Source of the DNA: a virus
Strand: one strand, 5' to 3'
DNA: 24,733 bases
Virus record (IMG/VR): IMGVR_UViG_3300017746_000145
Coordinates: 1 to 24,733 of that record
The translations under genes were made by a program, and so were the position numbers. Under the pieces are notes generated by a model. That model had not been told where the DNA came from. It ran no database searches and saw nothing but the letters and a program-made list of their open reading frames with translations. Below, in pieces: positions 24,547-24,733 of the stretch (the stretch's first letter is position 1; every line of letters begins with the position of its first letter).

Positions 24547-24733
24547 ATGGCAAGTATTATTAGGATTAAAAGATCCTCAGGTACTAGCAAACCAGCCAGT
24601 TTACAATGGGGTGAACTTGGATACGTAACTGGTATTGGTAGTTACGGGGGAATCAACCAATACAAAGATAGGATATTCCTTGGAGACGATGGTACAAACT
24701 CCAATGCAGTTGGTGGTTTTTACTATACCTCAA
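24547..24733 (+). CDS. Tail-fibre-like structural protein, N-terminal fragment (runs off the window)
   Basis: Sixty-two codons are present with no stop before the window end. The start MASIIRIKRSSGTSKPASLQ, then WGELGYVTGIGSYGG, NQYKDRIFLGDDGTN and GGFYYTS is a recognisable N-terminal module of tail-fibre-like and structural proteins in marine T4-like phages. It combines an I-x-R-x-K-R-S basic strand, the W-G-E-L turn and an F-L-G-D-D-G-T strand. Such N-termini are usually attachment domains followed by variable fibre sequence, which lies beyond the window. The gene follows the 75-aa gene with only one base between stop and start. Confidence 0.85.
   Translation, partial: MASIIRIKRSSGTSKPASLQWGELGYVTGIGSYGGINQYKDRIFLGDDGTNSNAVGGFYYTS

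Noticed and set aside
1-24733. CRISPR arrays, tRNAs, insertion sequences, defence or host metabolic genes
   Set aside because: No DNA-level spaced repeats, cloverleaf-like sequence, transposase or metabolic gene was seen; the window is filled with structural genes.

Overview
The window is a virion-structural (baseplate and proximal tail-fibre) segment of a T4-like myovirus. It is AT-rich (about one third G+C by eye), and every gene is on the + strand with almost no intergenic space. The organisation and protein families match marine T4-like phages of picocyanobacteria (Prochlorococcus/Synechococcus) and the related SAR11 myoviruses. Host markers such as photosynthesis genes are absent, so I cannot decide between these hosts.

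Layout: (1) The last codons of an upstream gene (1-42), probably the lysozyme-like baseplate wedge protein gp25. (2) Baseplate wedge gp6 (46-1800 as an open frame). Its conserved C-terminus continues in the -1 frame to 1949, so the gene carries an apparent one-base frameshift at an A-run near 1739-1743. (3) A giant 4,315-residue structural protein (1953-14900) at the position of T4 gene 7. It is built from many short beta-rich repeats plus one YHYH-like domain. (4) An exact T4-type late promoter (TATAAATA, 14906-14913). (5) Baseplate wedge gp8 (14931-16490). (6) A 2,469-residue DUF4815-family structural protein (16494-23903). (7) Two small helical proteins, 71 and 59 aa, that overlap each other (23905-24120 and 24107-24286). 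(8) A second exact late promoter (24282-24289) overlapping the stop of the 59-aa gene. (9) A 75-aa small structural or fibre-associated protein (24318-24545). (10) The start of a marine-phage tail-fibre-like protein running off the end (24547-24733).

In T4, gp6, gp7, gp8, gp53 and gp25 form the baseplate wedge, and fibres attach at its periphery. Here the two very large proteins flanking gp8 probably form the bulky outer baseplate and the fibre or receptor-facing surface, and the genes from 24318 on begin the fibre module. Two late promoters split the region into at least two late transcription units: gp8 with the DUF4815 gene and small genes, and then the fibre genes. gp6 and the giant gene must be read from a promoter upstream of the window.

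Most notable points: the gp6 frameshift; the size and repeat architecture of the 4,315-aa protein; and a shared GTGAK / GxGY beta-module found in three different baseplate genes (giant, gp8, DUF4815 protein), which suggests module exchange within the baseplate cluster. I found no tRNA, CRISPR, insertion sequence or defence system.
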